A DNA stretch of 64,000 nt from Tetrastigma voinierianum (taxonomy: Eukaryota > Streptophyta > Magnoliopsida > Vitales > Vitaceae), in the NCBI GenBank assembly GCA_016808115.1, contig JAEQBH010000647.1, positions 682,001 to 746,000 on the forward strand. Direction: 5' to 3'. Within the stretch, counting starts at the first letter, position 1, and each line of letters opens with the position of its first letter. A model generated the notes under the pieces. The model worked only from the letters and a program-made list of their open reading frames with translations, did no database searches and was not told the DNA's origin. A program made the position numbers and the translations under genes. Shown piece after piece: positions 34,081 to 44,870 of the stretch.

Positions 34081-34119
34081 GATATATCAATAGTATAATA
34101 ATAAAAAAAAAAAGTTCTT

Positions 34120-34960
34120 TTATTGATAATACCTTTTTAAGTGCGTGGCATTCCACATTCTAGGTACAGGGGTCCCATCGGTTTTGTCTATAGCGTAAGA
34201 CCCGGATTCTCCGAGTCGCCTGATCACGTACGGGCCTTCCCAGTTGGGTTGGAATTTTCCCGTCATGGGGTCTGCAGTATTCTCGAAAACTTTCCGTAGA
34301 ACTAGATCGCCCGGCTGGAACATTCGAGGCTTTACTTGTTTGTTATGGCACCCACAGCGCAAGGCCGATAGATGTTATTCGACCGTCACGCTTCCGCAGC
34401 CTCATCGACTCAGACATTCAAATTTCTGATAATAGATTCTTCATTCGCTGGTCTGCATCACATGACGTGTAGGTAGACCAATTTCGCAAGGATAATCCAC
34501 TTTCCATCCTATAGGTGAGCTGCTGAAAAGGGGAGACACCCATTCCATTCTAAGTCGTGGTCCCTCGTATGCCCGTGAAAGCACCCCAAAGAGCTTCTTC
34601 CACCCATTTCCTTTAGCGTACTTAACCGCTTTTTGAGGGGCGCTAACGTGGTTTTGTTGGGAGGCTTCAACTCGCCACGCTTCGGGGGATGGGCCGGCAG
34701 TATAAATTTCAATTTTCGCCCCGCAAAAGCCCCACACCCCTGGCCGCCAACCGTGGCCCATTATCCGACACGATGGATCCGAGATTGGCCGACCACAGAC
34801 AATGTTCTTCCATATGAAACAGACATCTTCGCCCTTAATGGACGCGAAGGCCTACCATCCATTTACCGAAATAACCGTAGCTTACCCGCAAGAGTTTCTT
34901 CTCAGGTCGATAACTCGCCCATTGGGTCACTGGTTCCCCCATTTTGCTAATGCATTAAGT
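34120..34960 (-). pseudogene. Tat-lineage integrase, C-terminal half
   Basis: The C-terminal domain at 34120-34362 is well kept: MFQPGDLVLRKVFENTADP, then GKFQPNWEGPYVIRRLGESG and NATHLKRYY. The core upstream shows SIVSDNGP (second catalytic Asp, about 34760), a NKTTLAPLKKRLSTLK block containing the region after the catalytic Glu, and PCEIGLPT. The first catalytic block (YFGKWMV, compare YFTKWVE) is at about 34860-34890. Several frame breaks. RT, protease and gag of this element are missing; sequence to the right of 34960 is unrelated. Confidence 0.85.
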
Positions 34961-34964
34961 GGGC

Positions 34965-35945
34965 CGGAGAGAGGGGAAATGCCAAATTCGCTACGGAGAT
35001 TTTTAAAATGGAGACATTCGGCCGGCATAGGGCCATTTCATTAGAGTCAGCCGCCGATATATCGGGAACGTAGTGCCATATATAAATTGAAACTTTTCGA
35101 ATGTTTTCCAATCCATTTCACTCAGATACCATTTCTCTCCCTCGCCGTATTCTCAAAAAACTCCGATCGTATTTACTAATCCAACAATTGTACTTTTCTT
35201 CTTTCGACACCTCTCACACTTACCATGTGGTCCACCTGTATCTCTCAGGATCGTGGTTCCTAAGGTTCGAACCAAATTGGTAACCTAAGGCTCGGGAAAT
35301 AGGTGCAAGGTTAAGTCAAAATGGATTTTACAAAGGCAACACGGCTGATGGCCTCCAATCATTTTCCAGCTATGCATGATGTTCCTCGTAGAGACATAAA
35401 TAATAATATGGTATGCCAAAATAATGTCGTGGGGTAGCACTAGCGTAAAAACAAGAGTTTGACCGTAGGGTCCGTGGTTCAGGTAGGAATTAGAACACTA
35501 GGGTAATAAGATCCAATAATATGAACAGATAGAGATTTTGTGCATGCTTGTTATCAGGTAAATGCATCAGATGACGGGAGTGTGTATAAAGTCATGCGGC
35601 TACATACACACATGTGTCAAGTACTATACCTAAAAGAGCCACAAATCGAAATTCTTACCATACATGGAACATAAAATATGAGCATAGTTGGTCCAACCAG
35701 TGTGCCCCACCCCCAATAATTAAACAAGACAAGAACCAGCAGAGGGTACCCCCCACACGGCATACCGAGAAATAACTGAGGCGTGGGGTTAAGCCTGGGA
35801 TATGGTAATTTTTTTTTTTTTTTGGTGTTTTTTTTTTTTTTTTTGAAAAACAATTGAAATAAAGAAAGAAAAAAGAAATGCAAGAAAGAAAACAAAAACA
35901 ATATACAAATGGGTTGATATAATCAATTAAGGAGCATCCCGGCAG
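34965..35945. other. Unassigned sequence with poly-T tracts
   Basis: Lies between the Tat integrase and the Athila integrase. It contains a catatataaattg box at 35077, a pyrimidine-rich stretch after it, and two poly-T runs at 35811-35823 and 35830-35844. A minus-strand open frame at 35617-35901 is encoded largely by these runs. No gene recognised. Confidence 0.4.
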
Positions 35946-35959
35946 AGTGGATTCAATGG

Positions 35960-37010
35960 TAGTCCACTACTCTCCCGACTGGCCAAAGGCTCGAGAGTGG
36001 CTTTAAAGGGCCATCGACTTTAGCTATTTCCATTCGCTCTTCCGGATTTCAATCCACCGCACCATATGGGTAAACTACCTTGACAACGGAATCCTACCAA
36101 TCGAGCTAAGTTCGTCGAAACATGTGCAACCGAGAGTCGTACAGCCAGCACTTGCCAGTTCAAAAGTTTTCCACAGAATGGTCTTATCACATGGAATAGC
36201 TTTCGGTTCTTTGTAAATCCGTGAGCTCTCACGACTTCGCCAATTCTTCAAGCTCGCTCATCTACAATGTAAATGCTTACTCGCTTTTGATCCAAATAAA
36301 ATTAAAAGTTTTAATAAATTAAATGCTCCCGAGCTCCATTTCGACTCCATAGATGACAAGCCTCACGCATAAACAAGCCTATAGGGAGACATACCAAGAA
36401 TAGTTTTAAAAGTTAAAGACAAAGAAGCCCAAAGAGCACTCCAGAAGTCGGGGTTTACCTCAATCTTGGCGATTGGGGCAATCGTTTTCCAAAATGTGTT
36501 CGATCTCCTATTAGCTAATTCATTGACCATCGGGTTTGTGGGTGGTATCGTTGACACTTTGTATGACCACACTTTTTCAACAAATTCTCAAAAGATCGAC
36601 ATAAAAATGGAGTCCACCATCACTAATAATCGCACGAGGTATCTAAAACGAGAAAAACGGTTCTTTTATAAATTTTAAAACAACCTAAGGCTCATTACCG
36701 CTTGAATAGCCTCAACCCACTTCGACACATACACAGACAACAAAATGTAAAGGTACCCACAAGAAAGGGGAAAAGGCCCCACGAATCTATAATTCTAACA
36801 AATGAAGATCTCTGATTAAATCTGTGGGTAAGAGGCATCATGTTCAGGACTCCTCCTAATCGCTGCACCTGAGCACAAGTTTCGCAAAATTCAGCAATTT
36901 TTAAAAGTAAAGCCAAGAAACCAGCTTGCAAAATATTCACTGCTTTTCTCCTCAGAGAAATGCCCGCCACAAGCTTCAACGCAAAAGGTGAGTATCCCAC
37001 TCATCATCAT
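35960..37010 (-). pseudogene. Athila integrase, frameshifted
   Basis: The zinc-finger side at 36695-37000 reads KAVNILQAGF, FCETCAQVQRLG and MPLT. The core end at 36363-36572 reads ALWASLSLTFKTILGMSPYRLVY, the conserved Athila stretch. The C-terminal domain at 36000-36360 shows NSRLHMF-like text and VVKVVYPYGAVD. The central catalytic part near 36580-36690 is compressed or lost: only about 130 bp separate the two well-aligned blocks, so most of the DDE core has been deleted. Confidence 0.83.
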
Positions 37011-37770
37011 CAAGTACCACACCTTCTCATCAATCGGCCCGACAATATTTAAAACAAGATACGATCATCAAAAATAATATTTAATGTCCACCAAAATTTC
37101 TTTGTTGAGAAGTCCATCGGGGTGGAATTTGACCAAATAATTGTGTAATTTACTATGTCCGCGCACTCGCGCAAAGTGAACAAGAGCAAAAGTCAAGCCA
37201 TCAAAAACTGTCGCCAGTGGGTACGCCGAGAACTCGGATTCCTAACTAACTCGAGATAAGTGGTCAACTACCATATTCGACTCTTTTATCTTTAATAGTC
37301 AGTTAAATTTTCGACTACAAGAGGATCCAATTTGGGTCAATCGAGGCTTGGTATCCTCGCTTAGAGAGCAGTACTTCTCAAATACAAGGCGGATCTCGTG
37401 AAAATAGCTACAGAGACCCTACAACGATGACCGAATCTTTTCAAGGTAAAGACGACATTAAAACTCTTTTTCGCACTGTGATCGTTGAGCGACCCGTAGT
37501 TCACCGCACAAGAGATCACAAAGTCTTTTATCTTCCCTTTGTCCTAAAACAGCCCCTATAGCATAATCACTAAGGCCACACATGATCTCAAATGGAAGGT
37601 TCCACTAGGAGATCGCATGATAGAGGATATTACCAACATAGTTTTGAGTTTATCAAAGGCAGCCTCACAAGCCTTGTGACCATGCGAAAGGGACATCCTT
37701 GGCAAGCAAATTGCATAAGAACAGCCATAGCACCATATTAAAATCTTTATGAATCTCCCATAATCCAAAG
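37011..37770 (-). pseudogene. Athila RNase H region, heavily decayed
   Basis: Between RT and integrase. The right-hand end at 37556-37768 reads AFDKLKTMLVISSIM then PSGTFHLRSCVALVIML, corresponding to the end of the RT connection and the start of RNase H (CDASDxAVGxVL). The remaining 500 bp have the expected position but only scattered similarity. Confidence 0.65.
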
Positions 37771-38450
37771 ATGTCCCAAGAATGACCTTATGTCTCTAAC
37801 ACCTTAGAGCAGGTTGGAGATCAACTCGACTTTGGCCTTATCCACCTCGATTCCATTCGATACTATGTGGCCTAAGACAATCCTCAGGTCATGAAATGAC
37901 ACTTTTCCCAATTTAACACAAGGTTCTTCTCAAATCTCTCCAAAACCTTACGTAAATTCTCCAAACATCCCTCGTATGAGCTACCAAAACTGAGAATCAT
38001 CCATGAAATTCTTCCAAAATGATTTCAATCATAATTAAAATCCCCATCATGCAATCGTTGAAGGTTCCTGTGTGCATTATAATCCAAAGGGCATTTTCCT
38101 AAAGGCAAAGTGCCAAAATGACAGTGAATGTAGTTTTCTCGACCTTCTAAGTTCATCTCAATTTGATTGTACCCTGAGTACCCATCGAGAAAACAATAAA
38201 ATTCATGCCCTGCAACTCTCTCTAACATTTGATCGACAAATCCAGAGGAAAGATCTTCCTAAGACCCGCATTAAGCTTCCTATAATCTTATGCACACCCT
38301 CCAACCTGGGAGGTGACACGAGCGGGAATTAGCTCATTATTTTCATTTTCTACCACGTTGACTCCAGATTGGGACTACCCGATTGGTCAATCTAATCGCT
38401 ATCCGCAATAGAAAAATAACACCTACGTCCAAAAGTTTTAGAAACTTCTG
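37771..38450 (-). pseudogene. Athila reverse transcriptase
   Basis: The minus-strand reading MLERVAGHEFYCFLDGYSGY with NQIEMNLE (38025-38228) is the Athila RT signature containing the first catalytic aspartate (FLDGYSGYNQI). The second box (FMDDFSVFGSSF in the family) is present but frameshifted at about 37980-38010. It is followed by ENLRKVLERFEKN and NWEKCHF-like text. The RT is too broken to be active. Confidence 0.88.
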
Positions 38451-39000
38451 ACCAATTTTCATTATCGGGTTACCAAGCTCAGGGTTGTCTGTGGAGGGTT
38501 TAACATCCCTTCCAAACGGTCCTTATGTTTGCGCATCATGGGCCAACCCTTAACATTCCACTGTCCATCCTTAGCGCCTGTGTTCTCAATATTCCAAAAG
38601 TTTACTTTCTGTCTATCCCCAAGAGGAAGATATGATTACCTAAGTTTCTCCTACTCCCTAAGAATGCATATTCGAGGTGATGCAGTGGTTTCAACCTGCT
38701 TAGGTGGCCCCCTTCGGGCTGCAATGCCCCGTCTCCAATCGAAGTGGCAATGAGCCCAAATTTAGGTGCCCACCCATTCACTTCCAATACCTACTGTGGT
38801 TCGATTATGGAGTATAGGAATTCGACTGTATGGTCACCTCCTCAACCCAACTTGGCTTTACTAGACAAGACATGAGAGGGTCATCATATGAGACATTATC
38901 TACGTATTTCTGCACCACAGAATCAACCATGTTTACCTCACAAACATCTTCCTCATCTCCCATTCCCTTGATAACATTAAAGATATTCCACCAATGTCAT
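38451..39000 (-). other. Athila linker between protease and RT
   Basis: Position fits the poorly conserved region preceding RT. The sequence gives only short open pieces. No independent gene seen. Confidence 0.45.
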
Positions 39001-39420
39001 GTTACCAAATGATAGTGTCATTGTGCCTCCCCCTACAAAGGTATGATGGCATTGCGCTTGCCAAGAATTACCCATCAAGAATCACCGAATCAGTTCCTGG
39101 CCGTTCACAAAGTCAGTAGTCAAGCACAACAAAATCCAGGAAGTAAACTTCATTCACTGCACCAATACATCCTTCACTATCCTCTAGAGTCTTCACACTA
39201 CTGGCCACTAATCGAGGTGATATTGGTTAGCCTCTAATTCTCCTAACCCTAGGTCACATATACTGAGTAAGGCAACAAATTAACACTGTCCCTAAGTCCA
39301 CTGTGAGCATGTCCTAACTTTGAGTCTCTACCACTATGTAAATAATATACTTGGTTCAGATTTAGGGGCAACTTGGTTTCTTGACCCACGAGGTAGATTG
39401 CTCACCATAAATGCCCTCCT
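39001..39420 (-). pseudogene. Athila protease region
   Basis: The minus-strand reading near 39250-39360 contains DSVNLLPYSVY, the Athila protease signature (L-D-L-G-A-S-V-N-L-L-P) with a damaged active site. It is followed in the expected place by text resembling the SLADRS and DKFYFP blocks. Frames shift several times. Confidence 0.7.
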
Positions 39421-40199
39421 TTGTCAACACCTAGTTTCCTTTTACTGTGCACAAATCTTTTAGAAACTCGCATATGACTACACCCCATGACAAAGATCTA
39501 TAAAGTGACACCACTTCACTTGCTTGAACAACCCATAGATCTGCACGATTGTCTACTTTCGTGGCTCTCAACCCACGAGGGTAGCTGAGTCGGAGGGATG
39601 TGGGTAGCCTTGTCTTGTTTTGGTCACACCATCAATAAATATCTCTGGCCCTAGGAACATGAGGCTTATCCGACACCTCATCATTCCCGACCGGTTCACT
39701 TAATCCTCAGACGTTCCGTTTGAATAGTTTTGTCAATTACCTTACTACTTCGAAGAGTGGTGACAAATTTCTTGTAATGTTCGAAGTGCTCTACTTTGAC
39801 TCAAACTCCAACACTATTTTGACCTCGGGGGTTTTGGATGGTTTGATACGGAGTTTCCTTTTTCTCGTTGAAAATCGCCATGTAATAGTTAGCTTAGTAA
39901 TTCTAGATCTCACATCATTCAAGGCAATAAATTCGTTGTTTGTGGATTCTCGGGTCCGTATTTAATCGTGTCACAATATCCTCCAAACTTCTCTTATGTG
40001 GAGGTTGATAAGGCCGTGGCTCGATTCCCTGATTCGACTCCGATGAAACCTTTGATTGTGTCTGGCGTGAAATCTCGCGACTCCTGGGTTCTCAAATGGA
40101 GGAGCCGGATTTGAAACCTTGATTTTCGAGCACCGGGGGCCTTGATTGTTTGGCAAGTTATGTGGGCCTCCTCATTTCTCCAATTAAAAATTAGGTGCT
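39421..40199 (-). other. Athila gag-protease spacer
   Basis: Low-similarity spacer between gag and protease in element direction. Plus-strand open frames here are chance. No gene is seen. Confidence 0.4.
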
Positions 40200-41020
40200 T
40201 ACCCCCAATTCCGGGATTATATGTTTCGTATCATGGAGAATTGAAAGGCTCTTCAGAAGTAAGGGCATTAGCTTGCTCTATTTCAATTGCTCCCTTAACT
40301 CTGAGGAAGGTTCGTGCAAGCATGCTGAGTGCGTAGGTCATCGTGATATGATGCATGGCTCCTGCACTCAGTCCAATAGGTACCGAGGGTAATGAGGCAC
40401 ACTACCTCGCTCACCTTTTCAACTCTATCACCTCCAACTTCCTTTGTTAAATTGGCGATTTTTGCTTGCAAATCATCATTCTCTCTCTTATGATGGATTC
40501 CTCCCCTCAGAGGTACCATGCACTTAGCAGTTGTCTACTGAGGTATTGGGGCTTCCCATGTTCGAGCATTTTCGCTTATGGTGTCAAAGAATTGAATTAC
40601 TCCTCGCACTTTTCTCATAAGACTCGCCCCGCACACATCATTTGGATGTATTGCGATATTGTTGATGTGTCTCTCGATGAAATACGCATGATTAGTCTCC
40701 ACATCCAAACCATGATGAGGATGAGCGGAGGAGATCCTCAGATCTTCCCACACTACCGCAAAGGTTCACCCTAGCTTTTCTTTAAAATTTTTGAATTGCT
40801 GCATGAGAGCATTGGTACGTGCGGTAGGGAAGAACTTGTTAAGGAATTCATTTCGCATGTCCTCCCATGTAAAGATTGACCGGGTGCAAGCGAATGAAAC
40901 CAGATTTCGCCTTCTCTTTAGATAAAAAGGAATAGAACCATACGTATTATGTGGAGAGGTGATCCAAGAGGAGAGAAATGCACTCGCAAACATCCTCAAA
41001 ATCTCTATGAATGAATAGGG
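40200..41020 (-). pseudogene. Athila gag, element 1
   Basis: The N-terminal capsid block at 40766-40999 has ASAFLSSW and FTWEDMRNEFLNKFFPTART, followed by QFKNFKEKLG. The next block at 40535-40753 has HHGLDVETN, ASLMRK and ENARTWEAP. A zinc-knuckle region lies near 40295-40520 (KVSEVVCLIT, compare a C-x2-C-x-H-x-C finger, cysteines lost). Gag packages the RNA. The three blocks are in different frames. Confidence 0.85.
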
Positions 41021-41621
41021 GTTCTCCTAATCGACCCTTGATACATCGCAGAAGACTCGACCATCTCCGACTCTTCATGAGGAATTGATTAGCCTCTCTT
41101 CAGAAGGCAAATACATGAGTTTGTTGGTTCTTTCGAGGTTGCAAAATATCTCTGAGAGTTCTTTCCACATTAGTAAAGTGAGCAGAGAGCTCGATATTGA
41201 TTACGCTAAAGTTAACATTTCCTCCTATTGCCGGGTGTTGCTCGAGGCAACACCGTCTTCATGTTGTGCAGGTTCACGGAGTCCTTTGCGGGTTAACAGT
41301 ATCCTTGAGCATTTTGATTAAACAGAGGTTGTCGATTCCTGATGGTCCATTTGAGTGTGTAGTGGTTATTCCTTTGAAACAATTGACTTACTATGGACTC
41401 TTCAAAATTTCTAGGAGGTGCAATTCCATGCCTGCTTGCTCGTCATGGTAGCCCAAACCGACATGCACTAATCCTACTCCTTCCAAGCAAACACCCACTT
41501 AGATTCCTCACAAAAACAAATTTAAAAAAAAAGAAAAGTAGAGAACGTACCGGATTTGCAATGCAATTGCAAATTACCTCTAGCTCTCTTCAGATCAACT
41601 GGATTGATCGCCACTCCCGTG
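41021..41621 (-). other. Athila element 1 leader
   Basis: Untranslated leader between gag and the primer-binding site, with a poly-A-rich patch at 41519-41540. Short plus-strand open frames are not supported as genes. Confidence 0.5.
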
Positions 41622-41634
41622 CTAAATCCGCGCC
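41622..41634 (-). promoter_or_regulatory. Primer-binding site of Athila element 1
   Basis: The minus strand reads TGGCGCGGATTTAG close to the LTR end, after the run TTTT. The first six bases match the tRNA-Asp site used by Athila elements (TGGCGC), but the remainder does not. It may be a decayed site or one for another tRNA. Confidence 0.6.
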
Positions 41635-41639
41635 AAAAA

Positions 41640-43630
41640 TGCTTCGTTTATTCGTATGCTGAATTTATTCCCAAGCGTAGGAATTAAGGTCGTCTAGCAT
41701 TGTAATACTGTGGGAATCCACAGGTCATCTCCATAGGGAGTGGTCTTTTAGTTGATCCTTAGGAGCTATTCTCCAAAAGATATGTATTTGAAAAAGGAAA
41801 TTATGGGGTTGTGGTTGGTTAATTGAGTAATTAATTAAATAGACTATTTTAAAACAAGAAGATGATTTATGGGTTTCTTAGGTTTCCACTCACTATTGAT
41901 CAAGTAATTCCCGCATCTTAGTTTACAATCTCATCTAAGAGCCATTGATGAATGGTCTTGATTCGTGCCACAGTAGGCTGAGCTAAAATCAACAAAATTT
42001 ATATACCTAAGTTCCTCCTACTGCCGTAGTCAAGCTATCAAGTAAAGATAGTGGTCTAGGTCGAACACTAGGGATGGGTTTTCATCCTAGGAATGATTTG
42101 CATAAGTGCAAGAAGGTAAGATTCTCTTTATTTGGACTTTTGGATTTTTGTTTCAAAACAAAGGTGATGAGTTTGAAAATCGATTAACTGTAAAAAACCG
42201 AAAATGAAGTGTGAAAGTTAACTTTAAAGATTTGTGTCACTAACTCGTAATCTTGTAAGAAACAAGTGTCTCTGGTTTATCCTCAAGTATGACAAGCAAC
42301 CTATAGTCCAAGCCACAACCGGATCTATGTTTAACTAGCAAACCTCACCCTAAAATCAACTCCTATTTGAGTTAACACAGATACCATGAATCTATGGCCC
42401 CTTTACAGTTTGCAACCCTAACATTCAACATCATTTCAAGTGGCTCAGAAGACCATCTAAAAACCACAAGCAGATCTAGCACAAGATACACCGTATCCTA
42501 AAGCATGGTGGTACGCAAATTAATGACATTAAAAATGATATCTCAACCCTAGTTCGGTAAGATAGGGGTCATAAACACAGTACCCGTAACCCTTTTAACA
42601 CAAGAGGACAACCCTCGCATATGCCCCACCACCAAGCTAGCCTTCCTTCCTCTTCAAAGAAAAGAGGCTTAGCCAAGCATCTTTCAGTCAATATCCCCAA
42701 GAGGGGTGGTTTCATACCAAGAAAATAAGGGAAAGAAGAGAGAGAAGAGAGAAAAGAAAAACCCTAACTAAACTACTTAGACTTTATTTACAAAAATAAA
42801 AATCCTCGCTAAAATCGCTTCCTCAATTTTGTTGCTTATGGTTACAAAATGGGAGGGGGCTATATAGGCCACCCACCGTATGAAAATGCCATAAAGCCTA
42901 ACAATTTGGCTAAATTGGACAAGTGAGTAATACACCAAAATTGAAGTCTGCTTGCATTAATTACAAAAGTGTGATTGAAGGCAAGAATTTCGCAGAGCTA
43001 CAAATTCTCGCTAGGCAACGAAAAATTTCGCTAGGCAATAAAATTTCGCTTAGCTAGCGAAATCACCAAGAGATAGCGAAAACAAGAAATTTCGCTAGGC
43101 TTCGCAATTTCGCTTAGCTAGCTTAAATTTCGCTAGCCCAGCGAAATTCTCGTGAGCAATGAACGTGGTACCTCGCTAGGAATAAAGGCATAATAGTAAA
43201 TTCGTCTACGGTACCATTACTCGCTAAGATTGGCGAATTCTCGCTGGTCGGGCGAATTCTCGTAATCCCAAATGGGCCTTCGCAATCCCAAATAAATTTT
43301 CGCAATCTTATTAAATTCTCGAATTGTCGACTAACAGACATTCCCGCTTCCTCTATACCGCATTGATTTTTCAATTTTGTTTCATTCTCTCTTTGATTTT
43401 GCAGATGATCGATGGTTGACAATCGGGGTTCAATTTTCATGTCCATCTTATGTCTCGATATCAAACTCCCAAAGTACGCCAAAACCCGCAAACAACCAAA
43501 ATAACCTCTAAATCCAAGATAAGCGAAACTAAGAAGACTTGAACACTTCAATTGGCATAAATGACATGATTAAAGAAAAAGCACTCAAAACCTATCTAAT
43601 ATAATCAAAATAGCACTTGGGCACTAATCA
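41640..43630 (-). repeat. Athila-type LTR shared by elements 1 and 2
   Basis: 1991 bp, TGCTTCG...CACTAATCA, with a primer-binding site on its left and a polypurine tract on its right. It can therefore serve as 5' LTR of element 1 and 3' LTR of element 2. The minus-strand TATA box is at about 42860-42867 (ctatatag). Positions 41955-43630 align with 49998-51610. A 142-aa minus-strand open frame at 43123-43551 lies in U3 and is not a gene. Confidence 0.88.
42985..43345. repeat. Palindromic short-repeat array in Athila U3 (gcgaaatttcgc type)
   Basis: Repeated fragments such as aatttcgctaggcaa, cgcttagctagcgaaat and ttttcgcaatc, each able to pair with its neighbours through gcgaaatt/aatttcgc. The array sits upstream of the TATA box, in the same place as the unrelated ctatgtcgcgacatag array in the LTR at 4868-7021. 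Confidence 0.8.
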
Positions 43631-43640
43631 CACCCCCTAA
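43631..43640 (-). promoter_or_regulatory. Polypurine tract of Athila element 2
   Basis: TTAGGGGGTG on the minus strand directly precedes the LTR start TGATTAGTGCCC. Confidence 0.8.
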
Positions 43641-44870
43641 CCGAAACGTTGCTAGTCCCTTAGCAATGCAAAAACAAAAAGGAGATGCATGTAGTGATTT
43701 TCAAAAAGTTTATGATTCAAAAGGGTTTATGTACATATAAACATTACCTTTAAACTGAAAAATTGACACCAAGTTTGAAAACCTGGATGAAAGAACCAAA
43801 ACCATACAAGAATAATTTCAGGTCAATATTGGTTCCATGTGATTCTCAACTTGAATTTCCACCTAAGTCTAATGGTTCCTTATATAACCGATTAAGCCAA
43901 TAAATTGCAAACTCGCCCTCCCAACCTAGCACTGACATGGCCTTAAGTTGTTGAACAACCTAGATAAGGATAATTACGCTTTTCTTTCTTTATTCAACTA
44001 CATTGTAGGGTGCAATGCTCGTAATTCGACACCAAAGTCCTGTGGTAATCTAGGGTCCACCGATGACTCCCAACCAATTAAGGCTTGCGGCATCGCCGTG
44101 CTGATCACTCGACCACAAACTCTACAAGCCACCTCTGATCCGAATGACTTCAAAATCAAGACCTACAAATCGCTAAACTCTACCCAACCACCCATGTAAC
44201 GAACACTAAATCGATGACTCCCAACCAATTAAGGCCAGTGGCATCGGTTTCAAAGGCTGCCATACACCCCACTCCGACCGTGCTCTAGTTTCAAGGCAAA
44301 ACTAACATTTTATTTTTCTTTTTCTTTCTTTTCTTTTCTTTTCTTTCGCTTCTTTTTTTCGAAGACAACATCGCTCAAATGTTGGTAACACAAACCTATC
44401 CTAGGTTGCCAACATGCCTAAGGCCGGCTATGCAAAGTGGAAGGAAGTATACAATTTCACAGCTTATTGATAACTGCGTGCAGTGTGTGAATTAGCATAA
44501 GCAGAAATGTTCGTCAGCATGTCAAAACTGCATCAGACCAAAACTGCTTTTTGGGCATGGAATTTGTTCTAACATAAAGGTGACAAACAGGGGTTCAAAT
44601 TTTCCATTTAAAGCACCAACGTCCAATTTGAAGCACCAATTGTTCAATCAAAAGAAAAAACAAATATTCATGGTAAAGGCACAAAACATGGTATGCAAAA
44701 TCAGAGAGAAAGATAGATCGAATAGTTTTTTGATATAGCCAAAATGGCTAATACATGAATACAAAGCTAAACAAACAAAAGTATTTCACCGCTATGGCTA
44801 ATACATAAATCCTAATCAAAATTAGTAGGCGCTGATGTGCTTCGGTAACTATACAAAATCATAAAGAAAC
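43641..44870 (-). other. Athila element 2 3'-untranslated region
   Basis: Non-coding. It contains a phrase duplicated nearby (atgactcccaaccaattaagg at 44062 and at 44214) and a CTTTT-rich microsatellite at about 44312-44358. No gene is seen. Confidence 0.5.

Larger units (their letters stand above)
35950..43630 (-). mobile_element. Athila-type element 1, truncated at its 3' end
   Basis: From right to left: 5' LTR (41640-43630), primer-binding site, gag, protease, RT, RNase H, integrase ending near 35960. The 3' LTR and any env-like region are missing. Domain sequences match the Athila group of non-chromodomain Ty3/gypsy elements. All reading frames are broken. The LTR at its right end is also the 3' LTR of element 2, so the two units are in tandem. 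Confidence 0.85.

Noticed and set aside
35617..35901. 94-aa minus-strand frame rich in Phe and Lys
   Set aside because: Encoded largely by two poly-T/A runs.
43123..43551. 142-aa minus-strand open frame
   Set aside because: Falls in U3 of the Athila-type LTR across the palindromic array and is not kept in the second LTR copy.
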